Below, piece after piece: positions 24,357-36,400 of a stretch of 64,000 bases of DNA. This stretch comes from Magnolia sinica (taxonomy: Eukaryota; Streptophyta; Magnoliopsida; Magnoliales; Magnoliaceae): contig NC_080583.1 in the NCBI RefSeq assembly GCF_029962835.1, positions 71,905,158 to 71,969,157 of the forward strand. Reading direction: 5' to 3'. The notes under the pieces were generated by a model, which saw only the letters and a program-made list of their open reading frames with translations, did no database searches and was not told the origin of the DNA. Every line of letters begins with the position of its first letter. Position 1 is the stretch's first letter. Made by a program: the position numbers and the translations under genes.

Positions 24357-24364
24357 AATTTATA
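24357..24364 (-). promoter_or_regulatory. candidate TATA box of the protease gene
   Basis: On the minus strand CTCTATAAATTAG lies about 45 bases upstream of the ATG. Its spacing would allow a transcription start some 15-20 bases before the start codon. No transcript evidence is available from sequence alone. Confidence 0.4.
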
Positions 24365-25365
24365 GAGTTTATGTAGTAATTTATTTTAATATTGCTACGT
24401 ATTGTAATAGTATACGTTAGGTTTTAAATTTTTTTTTATTGCGTATATCTTTTAACGGAATGAGAGTTTAGCGTACCGAGTAAAACATGTGGGGTCCATT
24501 GTGATTTATGCATTTTATCCACTCCGTCTATCATTTTAATGGATAATTTTATTGCATGAGCTAAAAAATGAAGAACACAGGAAAGTTCAAGTGGACCAAA
24601 CCATAAGAAACAGTATGAATTGAACGTCTACCATTGAAAAATTCTTCCAGGCCATAGAAGTTTTGGATCAAGCTGATATTTCTGTTTTCCCTTTAACCAG
24701 GTCTTTGTGATCTTATGAACAGGTTGGATGACAAATAAACATCACGATATAGGAAGGTTTCATTAGTGGAAATCATTATTCCCAGTGTTTCCTGTGGTAT
24801 GGTTGACTATATCTTTTGATATACTTCAATTTTGGGTTGAATAACTAAAATGATATGGAAAAACGGATGGACGGCGTAGATAAACAAAATACATTAACGT
24901 TGGCCAAAATGATTTTACTCAGAACGATAGGAGCATACAGAGTAATTCAGTTAGCAATCCGATTTGGTCTCTAACAAAAGCCTTTCGCACGCATTAAGTT
25001 CTTAGGTTGGGTCCACTTTGATATTTTTGAGAAATCTAATTCGTCCATCCATTTTATGACCTCAATTTACGACTTGAGACCAAAAGTGAGCATGATCCAA
25101 GACTCAAGTGGGCCGCACTAAAGGAAAAGTTGGGTAGGGATATTTCTACCCTTAAAACCTCTTTGGGGTCGACAGTGATGTTTAAATGCCATCTATACCG
25201 TTCATAACGTCATTCATACTTGGATGAACTGAGAACATAAATATTACCCTGATTTAAAAAATTTTGTGGCCCCACAAAATTTTAACTGTGTTTTCAACAC
25301 ATTTGAGTATTGGATCCAGCTCATTTTTTGTCTCATGTCCTAAAATCATGGAGGGCCCTAACTAT
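24365..25365. other. protease upstream region, no gene seen
   Basis: Upstream of the candidate TATA box lie dispersed words typical of this genome (GTGGGCC, CATTGTGGTGGGCC-like) and no gene. It ends where the gypsy LTR begins. Confidence 0.45.
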
Positions 25366-26414
25366 GTTATCAGCGCAGGAGCTTCCTACAAAATGCTTTA
25401 GTAGGAAATCGGCATCTGGCCTGACTTCACCGAACGTGGATTCGCTAGTGACCCCTGTTATGGGTAAAAATGGACCGACTAGGGAGAAAAGGTCAGATCG
25501 GATATCATTGCTTGTCACGTGGTCGGCTAGTGCCAAGCATGACCAAAGAGCTCCTTAACGACTAGAAAGCAATAATTTGTTGCTAGGAAACACGACTGTT
25601 GCTCGAGCTCGACCATCAGAAGATGAACAAGTATCTCTGCGTCCATCAAACACCGAGCTCTTCCACGGTCCACTACATTTCCAAGCTATTGTTAGGATCA
25701 TTTATTAGTAAGAGCCCTCGAAGCATGGCCCAGTACGAAACAAAACTCCGAGCTGCTACACTTGGGAAGCCCCGCACCGAATGACCAGATGAAGAAGGTG
25801 GTCATCCCCGATTTCGTCTTAGGAAGGGAGCTCTGTCTCAATGTTTGGATACGGCATTCAAGAAGGCAGGTGGGTAGGTCGGTGATATGCTCAAAGGAAA
25901 ACTCGGTCACGGCTCACTAGAGAATCTAGGTTTGTAAACTATTCCTCAGGACAACTATGTAAGCTACCTCAGATGCTCGACCTCGGCGTCCTACTACATG
26001 TTTCCTTTGATCCTCAATGCTCAGACCTTATTGAAGAGATCGTCTAAGGTCTTAGCTGAAGATCTTAAAAGATGACTGTGACACAGATCTGCCTGAGACC
26101 TCAGCAGAAGATCTCAAAAGATCACCACAACATTCTCAGGATACGATTCTCTCTACAATACTCACCTACTAAGTAGGGAGATTGTCATCTATGCTACCAC
26201 CTCCCTTTCAGCTATAAAAAAGAGCACCTCCAATGGTGAAAGGTACACACAATCTTATGTACAAATCTTGCCCAAAAACCCTACGTTCTACTAGACCTAT
26301 CTTGCTTGTCTGACTTTGGCTTAAAGGGTCCCCTGCTGCAGTCAGGGTCTCCATCTGTCTTCTCTTGTAGGGATCAAGTGGTCTAAGGAAGACATCCAGA
26401 TTTATGCATCAACA
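25366..26414 (+). repeat. probable 5' LTR of the gypsy element
   Basis: Starts TGTTATCAG and ends ATCAACA, directly before the primer-site-like TTTGGCATTGTTTGTGGGAA. It contains a TATA box, CTATAAAAAAGAGC, at 26212. The 3' boundary is well placed by the primer site and the following gag; the 5' boundary is tentative because no second LTR is in the window. Confidence 0.6.
26211..26220 (+). promoter_or_regulatory. TATA box in the gypsy LTR
   Basis: GCTATAAAAA lies about 200 bases before the LTR end, the usual placement for an LTR promoter whose transcript starts in R. Confidence 0.5.
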
Positions 26415-26476
26415 GTTTGGCATTGTTTGTGGGAACGACATTGAAAGTCGTCCCCATCATTTATAGTAATCCAACA

Positions 26477-28348
26477 ATGGCGAAAGGGAGAACGAAATCC
26501 CAAACCGCTGCTGCTACACCCAGTCCTACACTGCAGAACAGTTTGTGAACTATTAGGACTTAACTTCCCAACTTCAGGCTGATTGTGCACCCGCGGGGAG
26601 GTCGTCTTATCTCCTTGGAACAGCAAGTTGAAGCACTGACCAATAACATTGATCAGATAAGGTAGATGCTAGAGCGACAGAATCCTCCTCACAACCCGAG
26701 GGCTGAGGAGGTTGCTGGTTGGGTAACCACTAAAGTTTCTACACCATCTCAAGCACATGTTAGCTCCTAGAGGAACAAACAAGCCTATGAAGTACAGAGA
26801 TGCCAACCTTCCTACGCTTCAGGCACTATCATGTTGGCTGCCTCCGACATACATCATGCGCTAGAGAAGAAGAGGCGTGGTAAGGCTCCTAAGACAATGG
26901 CCGCTCCCGAGATGGTGGTTGAGATCGAGGACCCCTGGGAGGCTGAACTTAACAAGATACAAGGTTAGATTGGCGACATACAACAGGCCTATTGTGCGCA
27001 TGCTCCGACCTTGATAGAAGCTATGTTGGAGGAAACTAAGCCACCATTCACCGACGATATCATGCAAGCTCAGCTCCCGCCCAGATTCTGGATGTTGCAT
27101 ATTACTCCTTATTCCGGGGCCATCAACCCGGCAGAGCATCTAGAATCTTTCAAGGCGTGGATAGATCTTCATGGTGCCTCGACCGCAGTGACGTGCCGAG
27201 CATTCTCCTTAACTCTATTAGGAGCATCTCAGAAATGGTTTCGGCAATTGAAACCACGGTCCATCAGCTCATTCACACAACTCAGAAAGGCCTTCATTAC
27301 CAACTTCATCAAAGGAAAAGAAAGGCGAAAGCCAACAACTCACCTCCTCACCATCACTCAGAAGGAAGACGAGTTTTTTTTTTTTAATAGAGAAATTGAT
27401 TTTGTATTCATACCAAAAGGAACTAGACAGGGACTAGACAGATTCGGGCTCCCACCCAAAAAAGCAGGGGAGCTTATCATATGACTATGCATTAAAACTA
27501 GCCCTCACTAATACCCCTACTGATATTATATTCATACCAAAAGGAACTATACAGGGACTAGATAGAGATTCGAGCTCCCACCTGAAAAGAAGGAAGACGA
27601 GTTGTTGAAGGATTACATCAAATGCTTCAACCTAGAGGCAATGCAAGTGGAGGGATATCCAGATCAGATCGCCCTAACCGCTATGATGGCCTGCCCGAAG
27701 GAGGGAAGATTCCTCTTCTCTCTCGGCAAGAATCCCCCGAAGACATTAGTTGATCTCCTTAATTGAACTCAGAAATACTCCAATGTCGAAGAGCTTTTTA
27801 GCTCGCGAAAAGCCACCAGGGGTGGAGGAAGCTCGACCAGGGAGAAATAGCTTAAGGAAGAGCAAGCATCAGCTCCTAGAAACAAGTGTAGAAGGCACGA
27901 TGATCCAACCAAGGGTCAATGTTCGAGTAGACAACTAGAGAGTAGATTCCTCTCTTACACTCCCCTCAACGCTACGCCCGATCAAGTCCTCATGGAAGTT
28001 CAGGACAAACGAATCCTCAAGTGGTCAAACCAGATGAAGACTGACGCCGATAGGTGGGATAAAAGGAAGTACTACCACTTCCACCGCGATCATAGCCATT
28101 CCACCAGTGATTACTTCTACCTTAAAGAAGAGATCGAAGCTCTCATCCGCAACGTACATCCATGGGAGTATGTCAGTAGGAGGGAGGAATGGTCAGATCA
28201 AAAGAACGAGCAGCCCAGCAATGACAACAATAACGAGGCTACAGGAGAAATCCGCACCATCGTTGGTGGGCCTGTGGGACGAGGAGACTCTAACCGAGTA
28301 CACAAAGCTCATGCTCGGAGCATCAGCCATGACATTTTGGAACATTAA
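26477..28348 (+). pseudogene. gypsy gag, broken
   Basis: The start region MAKGRTKSQ is followed by a stop after about 23 codons. The best-preserved part (27011-27375) has the Retrotrans_gag pattern: PFTDDIM, PPRFWM, PYSG..NPAEHLESFKAWI, then AFSLTLLGASQKWFRQL and F..LRKAFITNF. A 212-bp retroposon splits KEDE from ELLKDYIK (27376-27587). The C-terminal part reads HFHRDHSHSTSDYFYLKEEI.ALIR, the usual gag region ahead of the protease. Several frameshifts and stops make it non-functional. Confidence 0.85.
27376..27587 (-). mobile_element. 212-bp retroposon (SINE or truncated LINE 3' end) in gag
   Basis: Flanked by a perfect 16-bp duplication of gag sequence, AGAAGGAAGACGAGTT, at 27360-27375 and 27588-27603. 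The plus strand opens with a T run, i.e. a poly(A) tail on the minus strand. The body contains two imperfect copies of a segment of about 55 bp, each starting CATACCAAAAGGAACTA. Too short to say whether it is a SINE or a LINE remnant. Confidence 0.85.
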
Positions 28349-28380
28349 GTCCACCTCACCTGCAGACCTCTAAAGGAACA

Positions 28381-28760
28381 AAAGGTAATCCCTTGTGAGC
28401 TGACATTTACCAAGTAGGACTCCCGAAGAATCCATCATCCCCATGATGATGCACTAGTGGTGGCCATAACCATAGCCAACCACAAAGTGTTCCGAATTAT
28501 GATAGACACTAATAGCTCGGCCGACATCCTCTTCACCGACAATTTTGACAAAATGGGGGTTAGAAGGTCCCAACTTTGACCTATCAAGACTCCTCTGCTC
28601 AGATTTGTGAGAGACAAAGTCACCTCCGAGGGATCCATACTGCTCCCGGTCACTACAAGAGAGGGACAAAATCAAACGACGATGATGATCGACTTCCTCA
28701 TGGCTGACTATCTTCCATCTACAACGTCATCCTCGGACAACCTTCCCTCAACGACATGCC
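28381..28760 (+). pseudogene. gypsy protease, first copy, broken
   Basis: Reads RRIHHPHDDALVVA, then VFRIMIDTNSSADIL at the active site where relatives have D-G/N-G/S-S-S, then DKMGV and MMIDF. In-frame stops interrupt it (for example after FTK and before PIKTPLL). The CACTA transposon lies some 170 bp downstream, separating it from its RT. Confidence 0.75.
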
Positions 28761-28933
28761 AGCGATAGCATCAACATACCATCTCATAATGAAGTTTCCA
28801 ACCGAGCATGGTGTCGAGTAGGTCAAAGGGAATCAGCAGGAAGCTCACAAGTGCTATTCTACGGCTTTAAGGATACAGCATCGCATGATGGCCATCACTT
28901 CCCTTGATCCCCGGGAAGAGTTAGTTGAGAGAG

Positions 28934-29462
28934 CACTACGCCAAAACTGCAAAAAAAGGACGGTCCAAAACTGTCTCAAATGACCAAAAAGGACGGTCAT
29001 GGACTGTGGCAAGGGCCGTCAAATTTTGACGTGTCGTATTACTTAAAGGACGGTCGAAAACCGTCATTTTTATTGACGAAAAAAGGATGGTCATGGACCA
29101 TCCTAAAAAAGGACGGTCGTGAACCGTCCTTAAAAAGGACGGTCTTGGACCATCTCTTATGAGCCTTTAAAGGACAGCCATCGACCGTCCTTTAAAAGGA
29201 CGATCATGAACCGTCCTTAAAAAAGACCGTCGTAGACCGTCTCTGATAAGCCTTCAAAGGACGGCCATAGACCGTCCTTTAAAAGGACGGTCATGGACCG
29301 TCCTTAAAAGGGACTGTCATGAACCGTCTCTTATAGGCCTTCAAAGGATGGCCATAGACCGTCCTTTAAAAGGACGGTCATGGACCGTCCTTAAAAAGGA
29401 CTGTCATGGACCGTCTCTTATAGGCCTTCAAAGGACGGCCATAGACCATCCTTTATAAGAGG
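28934..29462. repeat. CACTA-1 left terminus and subterminal palindromes
   Basis: Repeated hairpin units of the form AAGGACGGTC-ATG-GACCGTCCTT. A larger period of about 86-90 bp is marked by GCCTT(T/C)AAAGGA(C/T)(A/G)GCCAT near 29162, 29251, 29337 and 29423. In CACTA elements such subterminal repeats bind the transposon-encoded TnpA-like protein. Confidence 0.85.
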
Positions 29463-29479
29463 GTCAATATATATATTTC

Positions 29480-29700
29480 ATTGTATTCTTCCTGATATAC
29501 ACCTGTTATATAATAATATTTCATCATATTCACATTCACATCCATCTAAACAACCCAAACTACGTAAATCCAACATAAACTACATTCATCCAAATATAAA
29601 CTACATTCATCCAAACACAAGCAATCTTATCCACATTACATTCATCCACACATAAATACATATAAGTTTAACATCATAAATAAAAAAAGAAAAAAAATCA
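29480..29700. repeat. linker shared with the second CACTA element
   Basis: TCCTGATATACACCTGTTAT, TTTCATCATATTCACATTCA, CATCCA.., TACGTAAATCCA and ACATATAAGTTTAACATCAT occur here and in the same order at 60115-60300. In both elements the linker lies between the left subterminal repeats and the TTTAGG array. Confidence 0.85.
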
Positions 29701-29840
29701 GCAACAATGTTCTTTGTGTGTCTTTCACCTGAAAAAAAAATATTAAACCAACAAAACATTATAATTCAGAATCATGAAGAATTGCATAAACTTCTTCCAA
29801 AAAAGCGGGCACTTTTTAAAAATAAAACTGATCATTAAAA

Positions 29841-32800
29841 TAGGTTTAGGTTTAGGTTTAGGATTAGGTTTTAGGTTATAGGTTATAGGTTATAGGTTAA
29901 AGTTTTGGTTATAGGTTATGGTTTAGGTTTAGGTTAAGGTTTAGGCTTAGGTTATAGGTTTAAGTTAAGGTTTAGGTTTTAGTTATAGGTTATAGTATAT
30001 AGGTTATAGCTTTAGGGAATTGAGAATAGGTTAAGGTTAAGGTTTAGGTTTAGGAAATCGGGTTCGAGTTCGGGATCAAGTTTAGGTTTGGGTTATCAAG
30101 TTTAGGTTAGGGAGTTGAGATTAGGATTAGGTGTAGGTTTAGGTTCAAGGATTTGAGAATACATTTCGATTTTAGGTTTAGGTTTAGGTTTTAGGCTTAT
30201 GTTTAGGTTATAGGTTTAGGTTATAAGTGCAGGTAATAGGTTTAGGTTTATGTTAGGTTATAGGTTAAGGTTTAGTTTTAAGAAATCGAGTTTGGGTTCG
30301 GGATCGGGTTTAAGTTTGGGTTTTCAAGTTTAGGTTTAGGTTTAGGTTAGGGAGTTGAGATTAGAATTAGGTATAGGTTTATGTTTAGGGATTTGAGAAT
30401 ACATTTCGATTTTAGGTTTAGGTTTAGGTTTTAGGCTTATGTTTAGGTTATAGGTTTAGGTTAGGTTATAGGTTAAGGTTTGGGTTTAGGAAATCGGGTT
30501 CGGGTTCGGGATCGGGTTTAGGTTTAGGTTTTCAAGTTTAGGTTAGGGAGTTGAGATTAGGATTAGGTGTAGGTTTAGGTTTAAGGATTTGAGAATACAT
30601 TTAGGTTTTAGGTTTAGGTTATAGGTTATAGGTTTAGGTTTAGGTTTAGGTTAAGCTTTAAGTTTAAGTTTAGGTTTAGGTCATAAGCTATAGGTTTAGG
30701 GAATTGAGAATATGTTAATGTTTAGGTTTAGGAAATTGGGTACGGGTTCGGGATCGAGTTTAGGTTTGAGTTTTCAAGTTTAGGTTTAGGTTTAGGTTAA
30801 GCTTTAGGTTTAGGTTTAGGTTTAGGTCATAAGCTATAGGTTTAGGGAATTGAGAATATGTTAATGTTTAGGTTTAGGAAATTGGGTACGGGTTCGGGAT
30901 CGAGTTTAGGTTTGAGTTTTCAAGTTTAGGTTTAGGTTTAGGTTAAGGAGTTGAGATTAGGATTAGGTGTAGGTTTAGGTTTAGGGATTTGAGAATACAT
31001 TTAGGTTTTAGGTTTAGGTTTAGGTTATATGTTATATGTTATAGGTTTAGGTTTAGGTTTAGGTATAGCTTATAAGCTATAGGTTTAGGGAATTGAGAAT
31101 AGGTTAAGGTTTGGGTTTAGGAAATCGGGTTCGGGTTCGAGATCGGGCTTAGGTTTGGGTTTTCAAGTTTAGGTTTAGGTTAGGGAGTTGAGATTAGGAT
31201 TAGGTGTAGGTTTAGGTTTAGGGATTTGAGAATACATTTAGGTTTTAGGTTTAGGTTTAGGTTATAGGTTACAGGTTTAGGTTTAGGTTTAGGTTAAGGT
31301 TATAGGTTATAGGTTTAAGTTTAGGTTTAGGTTATAAGCTATAGGTTTAGGGAATTGAGAATAGGTTAAGGTTTAGGATTAGGAAATCGGGTTCGGGTTC
31401 GGGATCGGGTTTTGGTTTGGGTTTTCAAGTTTAAGTTTAGGTTTAGGTTAGGGAGTTGAGATTAGGATTAGGTGTTGGTTTAGGTTTAGGGATTTGAGAA
31501 TACATTTAGGTTTAGGTTTAAGAAATCGGGTTCGAGTTCGGGATCGGGTTTAGGTTTGGGTTTTCAAGTTTAGGTTTAGGTTTAGGTTTAAGAGTTGACA
31601 TTAGGATTATGTGTAGCTTTAGGTTTAGGGATTTGAGAATACATTTAAGTTTTAGGTTTATTTTTAAGTTATATGTTATAGGTTTAGGTTTAGGTTTAGG
31701 TTAAGGTATAGGTTTAGGTTTCGGTTTAGCTTATAAGCAATCGGTCTAGGGAATTGAGAATAGGTTAAGGTTTAGGTTTAGGAAATCGGGTTTGGGTTTG
31801 GGATCGGGTTTAGGTTTAGGTTAGGGAGTTGAGATTAGGATTAGGTGTAGGTTTAGGTTTAGGAATTTGAGAATACATTTAGGTTTTAGGTTTAGGTTTA
31901 GGTTATAAGCTATAAGTTTAGGGAATTGAGAATAGGTTAAGGTATAGGTTTAGGAAATCGGGTTGGGGTTCGGGATCGGGTTTAGGTTTTGGTTTTCAAG
32001 TTTAGGTTTAGGTTTAGGTTAGGGAGTTAAGATTAGGATTAGGTGTAGGTTTAAGTTTAGGGATTTCAGAATACATTTAGGTTTTAGGTTTAGGTTTAGG
32101 TTATAGGTTACAGGTTTAGGTTTAGGTTGAGGTTTAGGTTAAGGTTTAGGTTTAGGCTTAGGTTTAAGTTATAAGATATAGGTTAGGGAATTGAGAAAAG
32201 GTTAAGGTTTAAGTTTGGGAAATCGGGTTCGGGTTCGGGATCGGGTTTAGGTTTGGGTTTTCAAGTTTAAGTTTAGGTTTAGGTTAGGGAGTTGAGATTA
32301 GGATTAGGTGTAGGTTTAGGTATAAAGATTTGAGAATACATTTAGGTTTTAGGTTTCGGTTTAGGTTATAGGTTACAGGTTCAGGTTTAAGTTTAGGTTA
32401 AAGTTATAGGTTATAGGTTTAGGTTTAGGTTTAGGTTTAGGTTAAGGTTCTAAGATATAGGTTTAGGGAATTGAGAATAGGTTAATGTTTAGGTTTAGAA
32501 AATCGGGTTCGGGTTCGGGATCCGGTTTAGGTTTGGGTTTTCAAGTTTAGCTTTAGGTTTAGGTTAGGGAGTTGAGATTAGGATTAGGTGTAGGTTTAGG
32601 TTTAAGGATTTGAGAATACACTTAGGTTTTAGGTTTAGGTTTAGGTTATAGATTTAGGTATAGGTTAGGTTATAGGTTAAGGTTTAGGGAATTGAGAATA
32701 GGTTAAGGTTTCGGTTTAGGAAATCGGGTTCGGGTTCAGTGTCGGGTTTAGGTTTGGGTTATCAAGTTTAGGTTTAGGTTTAGGTTAGGGAGTTGAGATT

Positions 32801-33464
32801 AGGATTAGGTGTAGGTTTAGGTTTAGGGATTTGAGAATACATTTAGGTTTTAGGTTTATGTTTAGGTTATAGGTTATAGGTTTAGGTTTAGGTTTAGGTA
32901 TAGGTTTAGGTTTTGGTTGAGGTTATAAGCTATAGGTTTAGGCATTTGAGAACAGGTTAAGGTTTAGGTTTAGGAAATCAGGTTCGTGTTCGGCATCGGG
33001 TTTAGGTTTTGGTTTTCAAGTTTAGGTTTAGGTTTAGGTTAGGGAGTTGAGATTAGGATTAGGTGTAGGTTTAGGTTTAGGGATTTGAGAATACATTTAG
33101 GTTTTAGGTTTAGGTTTAGGTTATAGGTTACAGGTTTAGGTTTAGGTTTAGGTCAAGGTTATAGGTTATAGGTTTAGGTTTAGGTTTAGATATAGGTTTA
33201 GGTTTCAGTTTAGGTTATAAGCTAGAGGTTTAGGGAATGAGAATAGGTTAAGGTTAAGGTTTAGGAAATCGGGTTCAGGTTCGGGATCGGGTTTAGGTTT
33301 GGGTTTTCAAGTTTAGGTTTAGGTTTAGGTTAGGGAGTTGAGATTAGGATTAGGTGTACGTTTAGGTTTAGGGATTTGAGAATACATTTAGGTTTTAAGT
33401 TTAGGTTTATGTTATAGGATACAGGTTTAAGTTTAAGTTTAGGTTTAGGTTATGGTTTAGGTTT
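29841..33464 (+). repeat. telomere-like TTTAGG array, part A
   Basis: Degenerate TTTAGG hexamers with TTATAGG, TTAAGG and occasional TTTAGGG variants. A higher-order unit repeats at about 200-270 bp and is marked by GGAGTTGAGATTAGGATTAGG, GGGATTTGAGAATACATTT, GAATTGAGAATAGGTTAA and AAATCGGGTTCGGGTTCGG. Runs of consecutive canonical TTTAGGG heptamers were not seen. The array is internal to the CACTA element. Confidence 0.93.
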
Positions 33465-36400
33465 TGTCACGCCCCGTACTCAGAAACCGGGCTCACAAAA
33501 TTCCCGATCGCCGAATCCGGCGCCGACAGCCTCCGTAGAACCCCATTCTCGGACCCCGGCGCCCATTCACCAGGTTCCGATCCTGTGAGACTACAAGGAG
33601 GATTTCAAATCATCAGTCTGAATCATAATGAGCATAACAAAAGCATAACCCACAAACAATAACCACAAGAACACCACCACAAAATCCACTATGATCAAAA
33701 ACTTTTTAGTACATGCGGCTGAAAGGGGAAAATACAATGTAATAAAAGAAACAAAACTCCAGAAGCTCGGCTGCACGCTCCAACTACAGCGAGACTATGG
33801 CTGCGACTGCGTCCTGGCGTCACCTGCACGCATCAATCGTGCATAAGCTTATGGAAAGCTTAGAGGGTGGTGTAAGTGTGTGCGTAATATAAACATACTC
33901 AAAATGCAAGGGCAGAGTGATGCGGAATCATGGTGATGAGTACATGAATGCAAATTGCCGTACCAAGGCTATGCGGTGCAAGATATGAATGCTATCGGCC
34001 ATACACAGCCATGCGATGCGAGATGCAACTCAAGCATGCCAATCCTCATCATGTATCAGTACAGTTCTCATTCTGGATAATCACCGGGGTTCAATACACT
34101 CCAAATGGCACTGTCGCTCTCCTAGCCGCACAGTCCAAGTGAGCGTAAGAAACCTCACTATCCGCCTGGCCAATAGTCTGCCAATACCTATCCGACATGT
34201 CAATAGCGGACCCATTCGCGAGCTAGTCAAACTCAGCCTAGTATTGCCTCCTACCCTCAGGCGAGTAAGGCCACACCCCTTTCCAACCGACCACGACACA
34301 GTGGGAGACGCGGCCTCCTCATATTTAGCCCTCGTGCACTCATATATCCACTCAGTCTCGACATTGGAGTTATCCTCTGGTACCATCGGGTTTAGGGATT
34401 TTCACCTAGGGACATCTATGGTGCCCCGATGCTTAGTGACAATATTTTCGGTATCCAATCCAGCCACCCATGATGTGTCTGTGGAGGCTATAGTCCTGAT
34501 GTCACTAGGGCATACAGTAATCACAATCATATTAATGCAAGTGCATGAATCATACTATCAGTCATGCAACAGCCCTGTATATACCATGCACTTATATGAG
34601 ACAACTCCGCCTATCAGGGAGCCCATAAACAGTCTATCCAAGGTAAATGCTATGATCGGTCATTCCTCACATCAGGCATACATATGGTGCGAATGATCAT
34701 GAATCATGCATCTATACTAAACATGTAATAAGAGATGGGTTCTAGGTATAATGGAGATGGGCCTAGACGGCCTACTTACCACAAGTTTGGGCCTATCAGT
34801 GGGCCTTAGGGAGAGTTATAATGCGGACATTTAACCAACATTATCAATGTGGACGTCAAACCAGCATTGCTCCCAAGGCGTGGCCCGTTACAAATTCAAT
34901 ACATATATCATGGTGGAATTACACTACATTGGGCCTTATGTATGTCCTATGGGGCCTTGACCCGTGGGCCTCTAATACATCAAATGGCCTCATACAAGGG
35001 TCTCACAGATACATATCAAGGTGGGCCTCAATGACGGGCCAAAATTGTATCAACATGGGCCTAGTCACACGGGCCTTGCATACATTACAGAGGGCTTATG
35101 CAATTTAAGGTGGGCCTCAATAATGGGCCTAAAAAAAATTAATTTTCAAGGTGATTGAATGATTGGATGAAACACACGTATCATGGTGGGGCCCACACTA
35201 AAGGAGGGTGTGGATTATCATACATATATAAGTGGGTCCCGTGTGGGGCCTACCATAATGTTTATTTCCTATCCAACCCATTGATAAGGTCACTCAAACT
35301 TGGGGCCACAATAATGTTTATTTTCCACCCCAACCTGGCCCACTGAAATGTTTATTTTCTAATCAACCTGGGCCCATTGTAATGTTTATTTGCCATCCAA
35401 TTCCTCATAAGGTCATTTAGGCCAGGTAAGGCCCACTGTAATATTTATTTTCTACCCGACCTTTTGATAAGGTCACACGTGACCTGGGCCCACATTAATG
35501 CATATTTACCACACAACCCGTTGGTCACGTGCACCTGGGGTAGGGCACACTTGAATGGGCCCACTGAAATGTTTATTTTCCGTACAACCTGCTCACACAG
35601 GCCACGTGGTGAAGGGCCCACCGCAATGTTTATTTCTCATCTAACCTGTTGAACAGGTTACGCGGGCAGGGAGCCCACTGTAATATATATTTGACGTCGA
35701 ACCTGTTGGTAAGGTCATTGGACCTTTGGGCAGATGTGGGGCCCACCGAAATGTGGTTCACAAATCCAGCCCATCCATTATGTGGGTCCCCTCTAAATGA
35801 CGGTACAGACCAAGTTTAAGCAACATCCAAAACTCAGGTAGGCCCTGCCAAATGATTTTATATGTTTTAGGTATGTCTTCACATGATTTTAGATGGTATG
35901 GCCCACCTGAGTTCCGTTTATGGCTGATTTTTGGGGTGAACGGGTGGTCCATGGGGACCCATCAAATGCACGGTGTTGATCAACGAAACACATCAAAGTG
36001 GGGCCCACAGCTGGGGCCGTGAGCCCCAGCTCGTCCGTCCGTCAGCAGCCGTACGGCATGGCGCTGCTGCATCCCTTCTATTCTTTTTTTTTTTTTTGAA
36101 ACAAAGTTTTTCTGCGGATTTTCTATGATAGGGCCCACTTCAGTCCGATCCGTCCCAGCCACAGGATTCTACGACTCAAGATCGACGAAACGAGACCAAT
36201 ATGCAATGTGTTGTTGGCGGATGGAAGGATCAAAGTGGATTTCAATGGTGATACGTCTGTTTCTTACGGCATGGCCCGCTTGAGAACCGGATTGGTTCCA
36301 AAATTTAGCTCAACGTCTAAATTAATCCAAGGAAGAGGATAGACGGATTAGATCAAATACTTGAATCAAGGTGGGGCCTATATGAATGGTCCACCCTAAA

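Noticed and set aside
28934..29462. CRISPR array
   Set aside because: The regular repeats are palindromic CACTA subterminal units with no unique spacers, in a plant genome.
29841..33464. True chromosome end or telomere fusion
   Set aside because: The base unit is a degenerate hexamer with higher-order structure, it lies inside transposon ends, and the flanks on both sides continue as gypsy DNA.
33989..34696. 235-codon open frame in the solo-LTR-like segment
   Set aside because: No recognisable domain, overlapping frames of similar quality on both strands, and located in LTR-like DNA.
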